Assembly: GCF_018127965.1 (NCBI RefSeq)
Contig: NZ_CP072349.1
Span: 329,501 to 393,500 of the forward strand
Source of the DNA: Prevotella melaninogenica
Lineage (GTDB): Bacteria > Bacteroidota > Bacteroidia > Bacteroidales > Bacteroidaceae
Direction: 5' to 3'
DNA length: 64,000 nucleotides
The notes under the pieces are model-generated. The model did not search any database and was not told the origin of the DNA. It was given only the letters and a program-made list of their open reading frames with translations. Positions within the stretch are counted from its first letter, which is position 1. Every line of letters begins with the position of its first letter. A program made the position numbers and the translations under genes. Of the stretch, positions 39,725 to 48,794 are shown in pieces.

Positions 39725-39744
39725 CAATAAACAAGGAGGTTTGT

Positions 39745-40143
39745 ATGACAATATTCAGTAAGATTTCAGCGGGTGAGATTCCAAGCTACAAGTGTGCAGA
39801 GAACGAACAGTTCTATGCTTTTCTCGACATTGATCCTGTAACAAAGGGACACACACTTGTCATTCCTCGTAAGGAGGTTGACTACATCTTTGATATGGAA
39901 GATGAGGAACTTGCTGCCTTTGAGGTTTTTGCAAAGAAGGTTGCACGTGCAATAAAGACAGTCTTTCCATGTAAGAAGGTGGCTCAGGTCGTCTTAGGAT
40001 TAGAGGTTAATCATGCACATATCCACCTCTTACCAATGAACAGTGAGGCTGATGTTGATTTCAAGCATCACGTACAGGTTGAGGCTGAGGAGCAGAAGGA
40101 GATTGCTGCAAAGATTTTCAAGGCTTTCCAGGAATTGGATTAA
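39745..40143 (+). CDS. HIT family protein (nucleotide hydrolase/transferase)
   Basis: 132 residues. HIT proteins hydrolyse nucleoside phosphoramidates, Ap4A or similar nucleotides. The opening IFSKISAGEIPSYKCAENEQ and ending motif NHAHIHLLPM (the HxHxHxx active site, at about 89-98) are characteristic of the Hint branch. Just 20 bp after greA, so likely same operon. A decayed copy of its 3' end lies at 40913-41008. Confidence 0.94.
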   Translation: MTIFSKISAGEIPSYKCAENEQFYAFLDIDPVTKGHTLVIPRKEVDYIFDMEDEELAAFEVFAKKVARAIKTVFPCKKVAQVVLGLEVNHAHIHLLPMNSEADVDFKHHVQVEAEEQKEIAAKIFKAFQELD

Positions 40144-40175
40144 GTGATAGCTGCTGACACAGAAAACGAACAGAG

Positions 40176-40211
40176 CGGAGATATTATCATAAGGTATATA
40201 TCTCCGTTTTT
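40176..40211 (+). terminator. terminator after greA-HIT
   Basis: CGGAGATAT / ATATCTCCG stem (40176-40184, 40198-40206) followed by TTTTTG. Confidence 0.85.
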
Positions 40212-40228
40212 GCTTATAAAGAATCTCT

Positions 40229-40906
40229 ATGAAGGAAACGAAAGATGATAATTGGTCAGATTGGTTGATTAATGACAAGCTCCGCTGGGAGAGATTTGGC
40301 TTGTTTGGTTGGAAAGAGCGTATAAGCATGCGGACTGGGATTGTATTGGGTAGTCTTTTGTTCATTGCTATCCTTGTTGTAGCTTTCTTGATTCTAAAGA
40401 CGGGCAATAAACTTTATAGCTATACCTTAATGCCTTTCAGTGAATTGCCTATTAATCATACGGTGTTTTGTATTATTTTGGATGCCATCCTAAGTTTAAT
40501 AATCATTGTCTCAAAGAAGCGTTGGAGAAGAGGGAATAATCGTGTGACTATGTTCTTCTTGCTCATGTTTTTCAATCCTGTCTTATGTTATTTCTTATTT
40601 GGTTTCGTTTCTTTTGCTATTCTGTACCCCAACTCTAATTATGGAAACAAAGAGATAATAACGCAGAGGGCTATATTCACTGGAAAAGTTTTTAGGGTGG
40701 CAAAGGGCGAAAGTATTGTCTGTTATAACTTTTATCTTCCACGGATAAAGCGAGAGATAGTATTCACGAATGGTTTTTCTTATGATTGGAAACAAAATAG
40801 CCCTTGTACTATCTATTTACATAAAGGTTATTTTGGATTGTATGTAGCAGATAGTGTGGTGTATAAAGAAGACTCATTCTCATCAACAACACTTGTTGCA
40901 GAATGA
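40229..40906 (+). CDS. membrane protein, paralogue 1 of a tandem pair
   Basis: 225 residues. Begins MKETKDDNWSDWLINDKLRWERFG, a short cytoplasmic region. Transmembrane segments follow at about 35-58 (GIVLGSLLFIAILVVAFLI), 73-90 and 108-135 (FFLLMFFNPVLCYFLFGFVSF). A soluble C-terminal domain ends with LHKGYFGLYVADSVVYKEDS. Shares this start and ending with the next gene. Function unknown. The pair arose by tandem duplication (see 40913-41008). Low-complexity membrane composition but clear coding frame. Confidence 0.75.
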   Translation: MKETKDDNWSDWLINDKLRWERFGLFGWKERISMRTGIVLGSLLFIAILVVAFLILKTGNKLYSYTLMPFSELPINHTVFCIILDAILSLIIIVSKKRWRRGNNRVTMFFLLMFFNPVLCYFLFGFVSFAILYPNSNYGNKEIITQRAIFTGKVFRVAKGESIVCYNFYLPRIKREIVFTNGFSYDWKQNSPCTIYLHKGYFGLYVADSVVYKEDSFSSTTLVAE

Positions 40907-40912
40907 TCCATT

Positions 40913-41008
40913 TCCTATCAATGAACAGCGTCGCTGATGTTAATATCAAATATCATGTACAATTTGAGGGGTAGAAAGAGATTGCTGTAAAGATTTTCAA
41001 AGCTTAGT
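40913..41008 (+). pseudogene. relic of a HIT gene 3' end
   Basis: About 95 bp that align with 40024-40125 of the HIT gene: CAATGAACAG-GCTGATGTTA..ATCA-GTACA, then GATTGCTGTAAAGATTTTCAA versus GATTGCTGCAAAGATTTTCAA. It contains a TAG stop and shortens the reading frame, so it is non-coding. It marks the left junction of a duplication that includes the membrane-protein gene. Confidence 0.8.
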
Positions 41009-41095
41009 AAGAGCAGTATTAAATTATAAAAAATATTATTGAATGGAGATATATTATGACGTGTATATCACCGTTTGCCAGTTATACGAATGTTT

Positions 41096-41797
41096 ATGAA
41101 GAATATACGGGATGATAGATGGACTGATTGGCTAATTGACGAAGAGCATCGTTGGGAAAATATAGATAGGGTCAAGCCGGCAAGGTGGATTCTTGGTATA
41201 TTGTTTTTGTTACTGTTTTATCTGATAATAGGCTTAATCTTTGCAGGGCTTTCCATGTTAATTCTGCATGCCGTTGATCTCGAAACGATAGGAAGTAACA
41301 CAATTCTGCCTTTTTCCTTTTTATATAGTGATGACAAGTATCTGTTTCCGTGTATTGATCTTGTCCTTAGTCTTGCTACAGTGATATATAAGTGTAGGAA
41401 GGATAACACAGGGGAGAGAGTTCTTTTTTTCTTTATTTTTATGCTTATCTATTCTTTTCTTATACTATCAATGGTAGCTGTGACTACTCCTGTAATCTGC
41501 TATGTGAATCGAAATTTTGGTGAAAAAGAGGTAGTGCAAAGGGATGCTGTTGTAAAAGAGTATCTTGGTATATCAATGCGAAAGGGAACGAAATTGTTTT
41601 ATCGTATAAAGATACTTGGGACAAATGAAGAATTTGTTTTTTGCACATCTGATGATATTGAATCCTCAAAGAATACTCCTGGCTTACTTTATATGCATAA
41701 AGGATGGTTCGGAATGTATGCTGTGGATAGTTTAAGAATTAGTTCTGACAATAGGTCAGAAGTCTTTGTTATCGATCAATATAAATATATGAAGTAG
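41096..41797 (+). CDS. membrane protein, paralogue 2 of a tandem pair
   Basis: 233 residues from ATG 41096 (MKNIRDDRWTDWLIDEEHRW), chosen by alignment with the neighbour; TTG 41075 or ATG 41090 would add 7 or 2 residues. Three or four transmembrane stretches (ILGILFLLLFYLIIGLIFA; FPCIDLVLSLATVIY; FIFMLIYSFLILSMVAV). C-terminal soluble part ends MHKGWFGMYAVDSLRISSDN, parallel to paralogue 1. Diverged strongly since duplication. Function unknown. Confidence 0.75.
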   Translation: MKNIRDDRWTDWLIDEEHRWENIDRVKPARWILGILFLLLFYLIIGLIFAGLSMLILHAVDLETIGSNTILPFSFLYSDDKYLFPCIDLVLSLATVIYKCRKDNTGERVLFFFIFMLIYSFLILSMVAVTTPVICYVNRNFGEKEVVQRDAVVKEYLGISMRKGTKLFYRIKILGTNEEFVFCTSDDIESSKNTPGLLYMHKGWFGMYAVDSLRISSDNRSEVFVIDQYKYMK

Positions 41798-41841
41798 TTA
41801 GAAGGTAGCAGCAAGATTATATACGGTTGTGATTTTATGAA

Positions 41842-41872
41842 ACAGGGATATACTGTCATTGCATATCCCTGT
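41842..41872 (+). terminator. terminator after paralogue 2
   Basis: ACAGGGATAT / ATATCCCTGT, 10-bp perfect stem (41842-41851, 41863-41872), followed by CTTTATAT. Confidence 0.78.
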
Positions 41873-41904
41873 CTTTATATATGGAAGAATCATTTAACAA
41901 AGTA

Positions 41905-41960
41905 GTTCCCCACTTTATCCAATTTGTGGCTCCCCTCCTTTGGAGGGGTTGGGGGAGGTT
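41905..41960 (-). repeat. GC-rich post-stop hairpin element
   Basis: Minus-strand reading, starting a few bases after the manC-type stop: ACCTCCCCCAACCCCTCC, AAAG, GGAGGGGAGCC, then GGATAAAGTGGGGAAC. Same order and polarity as the other post-stop elements. Confidence 0.75.
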
Positions 41961-41965
41961 TTTAT

Positions 41966-43057
41966 TTATACAAACTCATCCCCCTTCTTTATCTGTACTT
42001 CATTCACATATTTCCTTACCAATGCAGAAGAGTCTTCTTTCTTACAGATAAGTAATACATTGTCCTTTTCTGCAATGATATAGCCATCGAGTCCGTTGAT
42101 AACACCTAATTTGCCTTTAGAAAGCTTTATGATATTATTGGCAGCATCTTCAAGGATAACATCCGAGTCAATGACAACATTGTCGCCTTCTCGCTTGCTT
42201 AGTGACTCATAGACTCCATGCCATGTTCCAAGGTCTGCCCATCCAAAGTCGCACCTCATCACATAAACATTCTCCGACTTCTCTAAGATGCCATAATCTA
42301 ATGAAATGTTTGGATAGCGTGGGAAATTATCATGTATGAAAGCCTCTTCATCCTCTATCGTTGTTATCTTACTGCTCATTTCACCTTCACGCAAAACAGA
42401 AGGGAGGAAGCCATAGAGGCATTGACGAAGGTAATTGACGTTAGAGAGGAAGAGTCCTGTATTCCAACACCACTCCTTACTATCCATGAACATTTGTGCA
42501 AATTCTCGGTCAGGCTTTTCAGTAAAGGCTTGCACCTTATATATATCGCCATTACCAGTGTAGACACCCTTTTGTATATATCCGTATCCTGGTTCTGGTC
42601 GGGTAGGGCTAACTCCCATAGTCAGTATAGCATCATTCTTCTCAACGAACGATAATCCCTCTTTGATATTACGGAAGAAAGCATCATCATTAATAATGTT
42701 ATGATCAGAAGGAGATATTATAATGTTAGCTTTAGGGTCGAACATCATAATACGATGCACTGCCCATGCAACACTTGGTGCAGTGTTTCTGTGGATTGGT
42801 TCAGCCATGATATGATCAGCTGCCATTTCAGGCAACTGCTCTCTGACAAGGTCAAGATAATCGCAGCTGGTATTAATATAAATGTTCTCTTTTGGAAGAA
42901 TATTTGCAAAGCGGTCAAATGTTTGTTGAAGCTGAGTACGACCCACACCAAAGAAGTCTATGAATTGCTTTGGATACTTATCTCTACTGCAGGGCCATAG
43001 TCTTCGTCCCTTGCCACCGGCAAGAATTACGCAATAGTTGTTCTGTTTCGTAGTCAT
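41966..43057 (-). CDS. mannose-1-phosphate guanylyltransferase
   Basis: 363 residues. Makes GDP-mannose from GTP and mannose 1-phosphate, for mannose- and fucose-containing polysaccharides. The nucleotidyltransferase signature ILAGGKGRRLWPCSRDKYPKQF is at about 11-32, and the second motif near FTEKPDREFA (about 178) is the mannose-phosphate-binding region. Lacks the C-terminal isomerase (cupin) half of bifunctional ManC proteins, which is normal for Bacteroidetes. Stands alone between two non-coding elements; a tRNA-Leu is behind its promoter. Confidence 0.95.
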   Translation of the reverse strand: MTTKQNNYCVILAGGKGRRLWPCSRDKYPKQFIDFFGVGRTQLQQTFDRFANILPKENIYINTSCDYLDLVREQLPEMAADHIMAEPIHRNTAPSVAWAVHRIMMFDPKANIIISPSDHNIINDDAFFRNIKEGLSFVEKNDAILTMGVSPTRPEPGYGYIQKGVYTGNGDIYKVQAFTEKPDREFAQMFMDSKEWCWNTGLFLSNVNYLRQCLYGFLPSVLREGEMSSKITTIEDEEAFIHDNFPRYPNISLDYGILEKSENVYVMRCDFGWADLGTWHGVYESLSKREGDNVVIDSDVILEDAANNIIKLSKGKLGVINGLDGYIIAEKDNVLLICKKEDSSALVRKYVNEVQIKKGDEFV

Positions 43058-43244
43058 TATCTATTTAAGCTAACCGAATTTGTTTCTCCAAAGATACCTT
43101 TTATAACTCATACCTCCAAATCTTTTATTATAAAATACTACAAATATGCATTATTCAAAGTATTGTCATTAAATAATTCCTCAAAAATTTGCCAAATCCA
43201 GATTTTCTCTCTACCTTTGCACCCGTTGTTCAAACAACAGCCAT

Positions 43245-43326
43245 GCCCAGATGGCGGAATAGGTAGACGCGCTGGTCTCAAACACCAGTGGGGCAACCCA
43301 TCCCGGTTCGAGCCCGGGTCTGGGTA
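43245..43326 (+). tRNA. tRNA-Leu (CAA)
   Basis: Class II tRNA: acceptor GCCCAGA/TCTGGGT, anticodon loop CTCAAAC (CAA), long variable arm, T-arm CCCGGTTCGAGCCCGGG. The TACCTTTG promoter box is at 43212-43219. The terminator follows at 43332-43380. Confidence 0.95.
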
Positions 43327-43331
43327 CGATT

Positions 43332-43380
43332 AAAAGAGTTAAGTTGCTTATTTTTAAGCACTTAACTCTTTTCCTTTTTT
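43332..43380 (+). terminator. terminator of tRNA-Leu(CAA)
   Basis: AAAAGAGTTAAGT-GCTTA pairs with TAAGC-ACTTAACTCTTTT, followed by CCTTTTTT. Confidence 0.88.
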
Positions 43381-44087
43381 AAATTATTTTCATTTTGTTC
43401 CCAGTCAGTATTTATCTGAATTCCATTATTAGTTAGGAAAAATTTCTTATATAAATCTTTTTTCTATCTCCTCTTTCTTGTTACTAATTGAGAGATGAGA
43501 TGATTTAAAATAGGCATTGATTGATGATAAAACATACAGGGATATTTGTGCTTGTTTTTCTTGTTTGAACTTGGTTAAACGTGTCTTAATCTCTTCTATA
43601 TCACACCGCTCTTTTTAAACTTAACAAATCCAATGATAAAATCAGGCAATAAGAAAAGATTTTGGTGTAATGAATATTTGGTAGGCTGAAAAGGCTCTGA
43701 GTATCCATTACACAGTTAGCTTGATGAATTCAGACCAAAGCTATATGTCAATATCCTTTGCATGTTGAAGCATAGTTTCTTTTGTAAAACAGTAATATGT
43801 AATCATGCTCCCAGTATGTTTACAATGAAGTTGTCAAAGTTGCAGTGCTTTGAATATTCTACCTGTTCGAAGCCTTTGACTATCCTTTCGGGAAATAAAT
43901 GAAACATGTGTTTACAAGCCTTTTCAAAATAGAAACATTTTAAGCATTATTTCGCGTATATTTTGCCATCATTACATCAAAACTTACATAAAATCATCTG
44001 TTATACAAAATAATTCAGTAAATTTGAAACCAAAATTCCACTTGATTTGTGGAATCTTGAAATAGGTGTAACAATAATTAAAAAAAT
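43381..44087. other. gene-poor spacer, start of the accessory island
   Basis: About 700 AT-rich bases with no intact reading frame. On the minus strand near 43745-43900 a short stretch reads HCKHTGSMITYYCFTKETML, reminiscent of the LGHxxxxTTxxYxHxT end of tyrosine recombinases. It is too short and broken to call a gene. No repeat of the tRNA-Leu 3' end was found at the island's other side. Confidence 0.4.
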
Positions 44088-46127
44088 ATGAAAAGATGTG
44101 ATCTGCATATTCATACAGTACCTTCTGTATCAGATAGAGTGTTTACGTACGATAAGGACATTTTGTTGGATTATGTTGCAAAGACAGAATTGGATGTAAT
44201 TGCTATCACAAATCACAACTTATTTGACTATACACAGTTCCAAGAGATAAAGGATGCATTGCCTCAAATAGTCGTCTTACCGGGTATTGAAGTTGATTTG
44301 GAAAATGGACATATTCTTGTCATAGCGAATAACGATGACGGAACGCTGTTTGATTTTAATGCAAAATGTGAAGAAGTAAAAAATCTAATAAAAACTAAGG
44401 ATGATGATATTCCTTATGATACATTTATTAGAATATTTGGTGACTTGAGTAAATATTTGCTTATACCACATTATGAAAAAGAACCAAAAATCCATAAAGA
44501 TACCATCGAAAAATTGGGAAGAAACATAATAGCAGGTGAAGTGTCGAGCGTTAAGAAGTTTATCTATATGGAGAAAGAGGGTACAGAGCTTACACCTGTC
44601 TATTTCAGTGATTTTAGAATAGAAAAAGGTGTTACACCTGATAAGTATCCTGTCAGCCATACATTTTTTGATATTGATCAGGTGAATGTCAATGCACTGA
44701 AACTCTGCCTAATGGATAAGAAAAAGGTTTCACTAACTTCAAAAAAAGGAATTAAACTTTTTCAGATATTCCCAAATGGACAGATGTTGTCAACAGGACT
44801 TAATATTATGCTTGGGAAACGTTCTACAGGTAAAACTCATACCTTGAATGATATTGCCAGTCGTTTTGAAGGAAAGGCTAAATACATTAAACAATTTGAA
44901 CTGCTCAATACCAGTAGGAATGATTCTGAGCAGTTTGAAAATGATTTAAAAGTAAGACAAGAAAATTCTGCAGAAGATTACTTGCGCGAGTTTGGCGTTA
45001 TAGTAACAGATATATTGAAAACATGTTCAGCAGATGAGGATGAGATGAAGTTGCAGAAGTACCTTGAAGCGGTTATGTCTTCAGCGCAGCAGAGCAATAT
45101 AAACGATGTTTTCTCAAATTCAAAACTGTTTAATGAAAGCGACTTCAAAGAGCATAGTAATGATGAGACTAAAAAACTTATCAATGCGACACTGACTTTA
45201 TTAGAATCACAGCTTTATAAATTGCTTGTCAATAGATATTTGCCCGAAACTTCACTGAAGTCTCTCTTAAGAGAGTTGATAGAACAATGCCGAAAGGAAA
45301 AAGTTAGCAACTTGTACTCCAAAGAAGTTAATAACATGATCAATATGGTAAAGGAGTCGTTACAATTAAAATCTGCTGCACCTCGTATTCCAAATATAGA
45401 CTTATACCAGTACTTCATCAATAAGAATAAGCGTGAAGTTTTTTCCAAAGTAGCTATAGCAATAAAGAAAAGCAGAACTATTAGCACAGAAAAGGCTGGA
45501 CATTTTACAATCAGTGTGTCCGTACGCTCATTTACGAATGCCACAGATTTGAAAACTGTTGGATTAAAACAAGTGTCGCTTACCAACGCATTTGCGAAGT
45601 ATGGAAACCCTGTTCAGTATTTAGATGAATTAAAAGCGGCAGGTGTTGAGAGTGACCGTATTTATAAGTTGTTTGCAGCCATAGATTACAGGATACTTAA
45701 TTCTTCAGGCTTGCCCGTATCCGGTGGAGAACGTTCGGAATTTAACTTTTTACAGAAAATTAAAGATGCTATTTTATGTGATATTCTCATTATTGATGAG
45801 CCAGAGTCTTCGTTTGATAATCTCTTTTTGAAAAGCGAGGTAAATAAGTTTATCAAGGAGATGGCAGAAAATATGCCAGTAATTATTTCTACGCATAATA
45901 ACACAATAGGAGGTTCTATAAAGCCTGATTACATTCTTTATACGGAAAAGAAGATTGAAGCAAATGGAGCGAATTTCAACATTTATAGTGGCTATCCAAC
46001 AGCCAGAATTTTAAAGGATGTTAAAGGCAATACAATTGAAAACTACGAAATCACGTTGAACAGTTTAGAAGCTGGTGAACATGCATATTCAGAAAGGAAA
46101 GACATTTATGAAACACTTAAAAATTGA
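44088..46127 (+). CDS. PHP-domain/ABC-type ATPase fusion (TrlF-like), possible defence protein
   Basis: 679 residues. The N-terminal ~200 are a PHP phosphoesterase: CDLHIHTVPSVSD (HxH metal motif), AITNHN and PGIEVDLENGHILVI. The C-terminal part is an SMC/ABC-type ATPase with Walker A LGKRSTGKTHTL (about 241-252), a ~270-residue helical middle, signature VSGGERSE (about 543-550), Walker B ILIIDEPESSFD (about 565-576) and switch STHNN. This is the layout of proteins annotated TrlF-like PHP-ATPases. An intact gene inside a decayed mobile island, overlapping a small partner gene by 20 bp. Antiphage or conflict function is inferred from architecture and context only. Confidence 0.82.
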   Translation: MKRCDLHIHTVPSVSDRVFTYDKDILLDYVAKTELDVIAITNHNLFDYTQFQEIKDALPQIVVLPGIEVDLENGHILVIANNDDGTLFDFNAKCEEVKNLIKTKDDDIPYDTFIRIFGDLSKYLLIPHYEKEPKIHKDTIEKLGRNIIAGEVSSVKKFIYMEKEGTELTPVYFSDFRIEKGVTPDKYPVSHTFFDIDQVNVNALKLCLMDKKKVSLTSKKGIKLFQIFPNGQMLSTGLNIMLGKRSTGKTHTLNDIASRFEGKAKYIKQFELLNTSRNDSEQFENDLKVRQENSAEDYLREFGVIVTDILKTCSADEDEMKLQKYLEAVMSSAQQSNINDVFSNSKLFNESDFKEHSNDETKKLINATLTLLESQLYKLLVNRYLPETSLKSLLRELIEQCRKEKVSNLYSKEVNNMINMVKESLQLKSAAPRIPNIDLYQYFINKNKREVFSKVAIAIKKSRTISTEKAGHFTISVSVRSFTNATDLKTVGLKQVSLTNAFAKYGNPVQYLDELKAAGVESDRIYKLFAAIDYRILNSSGLPVSGGERSEFNFLQKIKDAILCDILIIDEPESSFDNLFLKSEVNKFIKEMAENMPVIISTHNNTIGGSIKPDYILYTEKKIEANGANFNIYSGYPTARILKDVKGNTIENYEITLNSLEAGEHAYSERKDIYETLKN

Positions 46128-46401
46128 AGATCGGAAAGCCTATTTTACGAGAGGCGAAAACTGGATGGTTGTAACAGATATGACCAAGGAAGATTTATTG
46201 AATCTTGCTCATGCGGCTATAGAAGAAGAGGAATTTGAAACAGATGCATATGATGAAGCATTGCTCCCAAATCCGGCACACAAGATTATTTATCAGCAGA
46301 TTAATGGCCAATTAATGGAATTGCATAATCGAAGAGCGGCTTTCCAAGAAGAAGTGAGGAATATATATAAAGACGCATATAATAAGTATTGTATAGAATA
46401 A
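46108..46401 (+). CDS. small partner protein of the PHP-ATPase
   Basis: 97 residues from ATG 46108, preceded by AGGAAAG as a likely ribosome-binding site. A longer reading from 46075 lies within the preceding gene and is not favoured. The protein is acidic and helical (NLAHAAIEEEEFETDAYDEALLP), no signal or membrane segment. The start overlaps the ATPase gene by 20 bp, so translation is coupled. No family recognised; it may be a regulatory or adaptor subunit. Confidence 0.75.
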   Translation: MKHLKIEDRKAYFTRGENWMVVTDMTKEDLLNLAHAAIEEEEFETDAYDEALLPNPAHKIIYQQINGQLMELHNRRAAFQEEVRNIYKDAYNKYCIE

Positions 46402-46725
46402 TCTTTGTAATCAAATATCACAAAGTTAATATAGATTCTACTTATTATACTCTTTTTAGTTATTTATTATTCGTCGCACTTATGGTGTTTTTAGGACTAT
46501 GTAAATGATAATATGGGTACTATACTTGTAAGTGTGGTACCCCTTTTCTTACATAACTATCAATTACACCCTTTTTTACTCATCATTATACTATAAATAT
46601 AAAGAATATTCCAAGATTCAATTTAATTGCGATGAACACAAACAGCTCCTCTCTATGATTATAAAAGAGTAATATTTAACTCAAAAAATAGAATTAGGTA
46701 CTACTCTTTTAATATGTGATAATTA
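46402..46725. other. AT-rich spacer
   Basis: No gene, hairpin or repeat is seen in this stretch. Confidence 0.5.
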
Positions 46726-47060
46726 CTAAAACTTGACTATATTTCCAAATGCTCTTATATTTTCCTTCCTCTTGATGTACTTCATAGTCTTTTCTTGAAC
46801 TTCCTTTTGCTTTCTATCAAGATACCATTGGTTGCGCCTATTCTGTATCATATAATCAACAGATATACCATTGATAAACAAATTACGGAGACCTTGATTA
46901 TTGTCCTAGAGGAGAGCACTGCATTATCGAGTGCAAACGGGACTTTTTCGCCCATAGGTCTGAATTGTACTGAACATACAACTCTTTTTCCATTCAAAAA
47001 CTGTCTAATAATATCATCTTTTATCCGATAGGATTTAGAACATCGCTTGGCAAAATCCAC
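46726..47060 (-). pseudogene. frameshifted small gene downstream of the relaxase relic
   Basis: Two minus-strand frames join near 46905-46915: MDFAKRCSKSYRIKDDIIRQ through KVPFALDNAVL, then DNNQGLRNLFINGISVDYMIQ through RAFGNIVKF and a TAG at 46726. The two together would be about 110 residues, basic near the C-terminus. It lies just past the relaxase relic on the same strand and is probably an accessory gene of the same lost element. No family recognised. Confidence 0.55.
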
Positions 47061-47081
47061 ATTGGTGCATATCTCAGGATA

Positions 47082-48089
47082 CTAATGCTCTATTTCTTGT
47101 TTAAAGTTTCTCAACTCCTCTTTAGCAGAATCTACTTTATCTTTTTCTGTTTGAATAAAAATTTCATTTGCACAAATTGTCTTTTTCAGAGTGTCTATAA
47201 CTTTGTCTTTTTCAATAATTTGTTTGTTTAACTTTTCTATTATCTGTTGATCTTTCGTTGAAAAAAGAGAACCAATAGCACGAGCTACATTAGAACCTGC
47301 ATTGCTGATATCCTTTTTCTGCGTGGTCTGCTTCAGTTCAGATTTTGCTTTTGATAAATCTTCTGCTACCTTCTCCTTTTGCTCTACCAAAAGAGAAATA
47401 TCCTCCTTAAGGTTTTCAGTCTTTCGGTATTGCTCGGTGTAATACTCAGGAGTAGAGATGTGTCTTGCTTCCGAACCATCAACACCACGTTTTAAGCCAA
47501 AAGGCTGCATGGCATTGGTATAGGATGTCTGATAATTCTTTAGTTTGGCTTGTGTCATAATATCATCTGCACACAAACGGGCACCATCTGTTTTCTTGCG
47601 ATAATGCTTCTTTACATTCTCTTCTGATTTCTTCTTCCTACGAGTAGCTGTTACTATGGGAACCACCGTAGCATGGATATGAGGATTTTTTTCATCTAAA
47701 TGAAGAGCAGCAGAGACAAGGTTCTCTGTGCCAAAGGTTTCCCGCATCCACTCCACCGACTGCTCACACCAATCATCAAGTCTGCCTTCTTGCTCTATCC
47801 TTTCCATTGCTTCAGGACTTGCAGATAGCATTATGCGGATGGCATGCACTTGATTCTTTCCGACTTCCCGTTTGAGTTTTGCATTTTCAATTCTGTGTTC
47901 AATGGCTGCTGAACGTGATTTTACCCCCTTCTGGAAACGCAATCAACTCTCGGTCGAGGCATATTCTACTTCCATCTACATTGCCTGCAATGAAAGTCCT
48001 TTCTATATGGGTAGAAGTCTTGGTGTTTGTCCCCCCTTTGCTTTCTCCAGATGGAGAACGGGCAGTAGATATTTAGTGGGGATAGGCAT
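47082..48089 (-). pseudogene. MobV-family relaxase broken by two poly-G frameshifts
   Basis: MobV (Mob_Pre) relaxases nick oriT of mobilisable plasmids and transposons. From ATG 48089 the first frame reads MPIPTKYLLPVLHLEKAKGG. A shift at a G6 run leads to TNTKTSTHIERTFIAGNVDG and CLDRELIAFPEG. A second shift at a G5 run restores GVKSRSAAIEHRIENAKLK and the intact catalytic part with LHLDEKNPHIHATVVPI (HxDExxPHxH metal site). The last ~130 residues are coiled coil. Intact, the protein would have about 335 residues. The remaining open frame (47082-47942) lacks the N-terminal motif, so it is presumably inactive. No oriT hairpin was identified upstream. Confidence 0.85.
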
Positions 48090-48364
48090 ATACTTGGCTA
48101 TTAATGGATAAAATCAGAACTCACTTTTATCTTTAATCATACTATCAAGTTTAAAATTTATTTTCCTGTCATTTTAACATTGTTTTTAAAGGCTTTGAAA
48201 ATGAATAACTTGTGGCTCTTTAGGTAGTGACAGTAGTGACAGGAAATTTATTTCTATCACTTAGACCTTTGTCATCAAGGTTTATTAATAGTCAAACTAT
48301 GTCTCTTGTACAGTTGTTACTTAAGATAGTCTCTTAATTTATTATTTTATAGTAGGGTAATTTA

Positions 48365-48563
48365 AACCCAAATCGGTCATTAGACCACAATATTTACATT
48401 ATTACTATGGTATGGTATTGTTTCCTAACATCTTTTATTTTCTTATCAGCATTTTGTCTGTCTTTGTAACTTGACGTAACCCGCTACGCCTGTGCCCCAA
48501 ATACAGACAATCTGCTCGGTAATAAAACAAAATATGTTTAGGCTCTAATGACCGATTTGGGTT
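48365..48563. mobile_element. MITE-like element, copy 1
   Basis: 199 bp bounded by perfect 20-bp terminal inverted repeats: AACCCAAATCGGTCATTAGA at 48365-48384 and its reverse complement at 48544-48563. No transposase. The interior (CTAACATCT-TTATTTTCTTATC, CCCGCTACGCCTG) recurs in copy 2 at 50045-50241. AT-rich flanks leave a target duplication uncertain. Confidence 0.8.
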
Positions 48564-48794
48564 AAAATGTAAAAAGTTGCAGTAAGTAAAACTAAACAAT
48601 GCTTGCAATAAGTAGTCTTTATCTTGTTAGACAACTTTTAATTACTTTGTATATGGCACGGGAATAAATCGAGATAAGGAAAGAGGAAAGGCGAAAGTGT
48701 CTGATGAAAGAGATAAGCTTGTACAAGAAGTGGCTATGTTTTAAAAAAAAGACTTATCTTTGTCTTTTGATATCGTATAAAATAGAATTGCAAA

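Noticed and set aside
47872..48111. Plus-strand ORFs opposite the relaxase N-terminus
   Set aside because: Shadow frames; the minus strand encodes the recognisable MobV N-terminus in two shifted frames.
43245..48563. Complete integrative element bounded by tRNA-Leu
   Set aside because: No second copy of the tRNA 3' end and no intact integrase; only relics are seen.
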